Origin: Acutalibacter sp.
Lineage (GTDB): Bacteria > Bacillota > Clostridia > Oscillospirales > Acutalibacteraceae
DNA length: 48,437 nt
Direction of reading: 5' to 3'
NCBI GenBank assembly: GCA_022511515.1
Contig: JAFLRP010000153.1
Span: 1-48,437, forward strand
Made by a program: the position numbers and the translations under genes. This document shows positions 48,153 to 48,437 of the stretch, in pieces (position 1 is the stretch's first letter; the number at the start of each line of letters is the position of its first letter). The notes beneath the pieces were generated by a model. That model worked only from the letters and a program-made list of their open reading frames with translations, ran no database searches and was not told where the DNA came from.

Positions 48153-48437
48153 TTATATAATATCAATCCAAATACCGATATCCCGCATTTGGGAATTTGG
48201 GATGCTCTTGTAAAAGCTCTGGGCTTCCTCATTGGAAGCTGTCAGGGCGATTAATGTACCGATTTTTCTTTCTTTCAAGATATCCCGCAAAGTTCCCAAC
48301 AATTTCTGCGCCACACCCTGATGGCGATAGCTTTTGATCACGCAGATCCAATCCAGATAGGCTTTTTTCGAGCCATCAAAGCGGCTGGCGATCATAGTAG
48401 AATCGATCCTTCCCACCACCTTGTCTCCATCGTAGGC
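48153..48437 (-). CDS. GNAT-family acetyltransferase, partial (N-terminus outside window)
   Basis: The C-terminal 94 residues are visible. The frame stays open to the window edge (AYDGDKVVGRID...), so the true start is beyond 48437. The acetyl-CoA motif is YRHQGVAQKLLGTL, with the later TASNEEAQSFYKSI. Substrate unknown. Confidence 0.85.
   Translation of the reverse strand, partial: AYDGDKVVGRIDSTMIASRFDGSKKAYLDWICVIKSYRHQGVAQKLLGTLRDILKERKIGTLIALTASNEEAQSFYKSIPNSQMRDIGIWIDII

Noticed and set aside
1..48437. CRISPR array or Cas genes
   Set aside because: No regularly spaced repeats with spacers and no Cas-like protein were found.

Overview
The window looks like a chromosome segment of a gut-type Clostridia member, most likely Oscillospirales. 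The signs are mid-range GC, Firmicutes-style AGGAGG ribosome sites, a DnaD/DnaC-type helicase loader pair, and a hexuronate operon (uxaC-uxuA-uxuB-eda). The genus is inferred, not shown.

Layout. (1) Positions 1-5738 hold a small integrative element. It carries a response regulator, a drug/lantibiotic-type ABC transporter, a histidine kinase and, next to its right end, a tyrosine integrase broken by a 1-nt frameshift. (2) Positions 5694-38279 hold an apparently complete HK97-type, long-tailed prophage of about 32.6 kb. Almost all lytic genes are on the minus strand, so they read right to left: early genes (HTH, SPFH protein, SNF2 helicase, two DNA methyltransferases, a HUH-type Rep-like protein), HNH and terminase, portal/protease/capsid, connectors, tail tube, frameshifted tail chaperone, tape measure, baseplate and fibres, holin and endolysin. 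A plus-strand lysogeny block (CI-like repressor, HicAB, integrase) lies at 35815-38162. (3) An intact tRNA-Thr(CGT) on the minus strand (38235-38310) is the integration target. (4) Positions 38545-48437 are ordinary chromosome: dnaD, dnaC-like loader, two paralogous esterases, a glucuronate catabolic operon, a TIM-barrel isomerase and two acetyltransferases.

The two elements form a tandem array in one tRNA gene. The tRNA 3' end occurs at 1-28 (cut by the window edge), 5694-5738 and inside the intact tRNA at 38235-38279. Each element has its integrase beside its right-hand tRNA end. The prophage is next to the intact tRNA, so it probably arrived second. Each element carries its own tandem short motif near both ends (GTGGGTCR for the small element, GTAGTCA for the prophage). 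The right-hand pair ends exactly 70 bp before the core start in both, which fits integrase arm-type binding sites.

Points most worth attention: the matched arm-site architecture; a -1 programmed frameshift at a run of nine A in the tail chaperone; an independently transcribed lipoprotein moron between repeated toxin-leader-like units, one inside a perfect 22-bp inverted repeat; phage-encoded SPFH and HUH proteins without a recognisable primase or replicative helicase; and three ATGA- or GTGA-coupled small genes absent from ordinary ORF lists or truncated.
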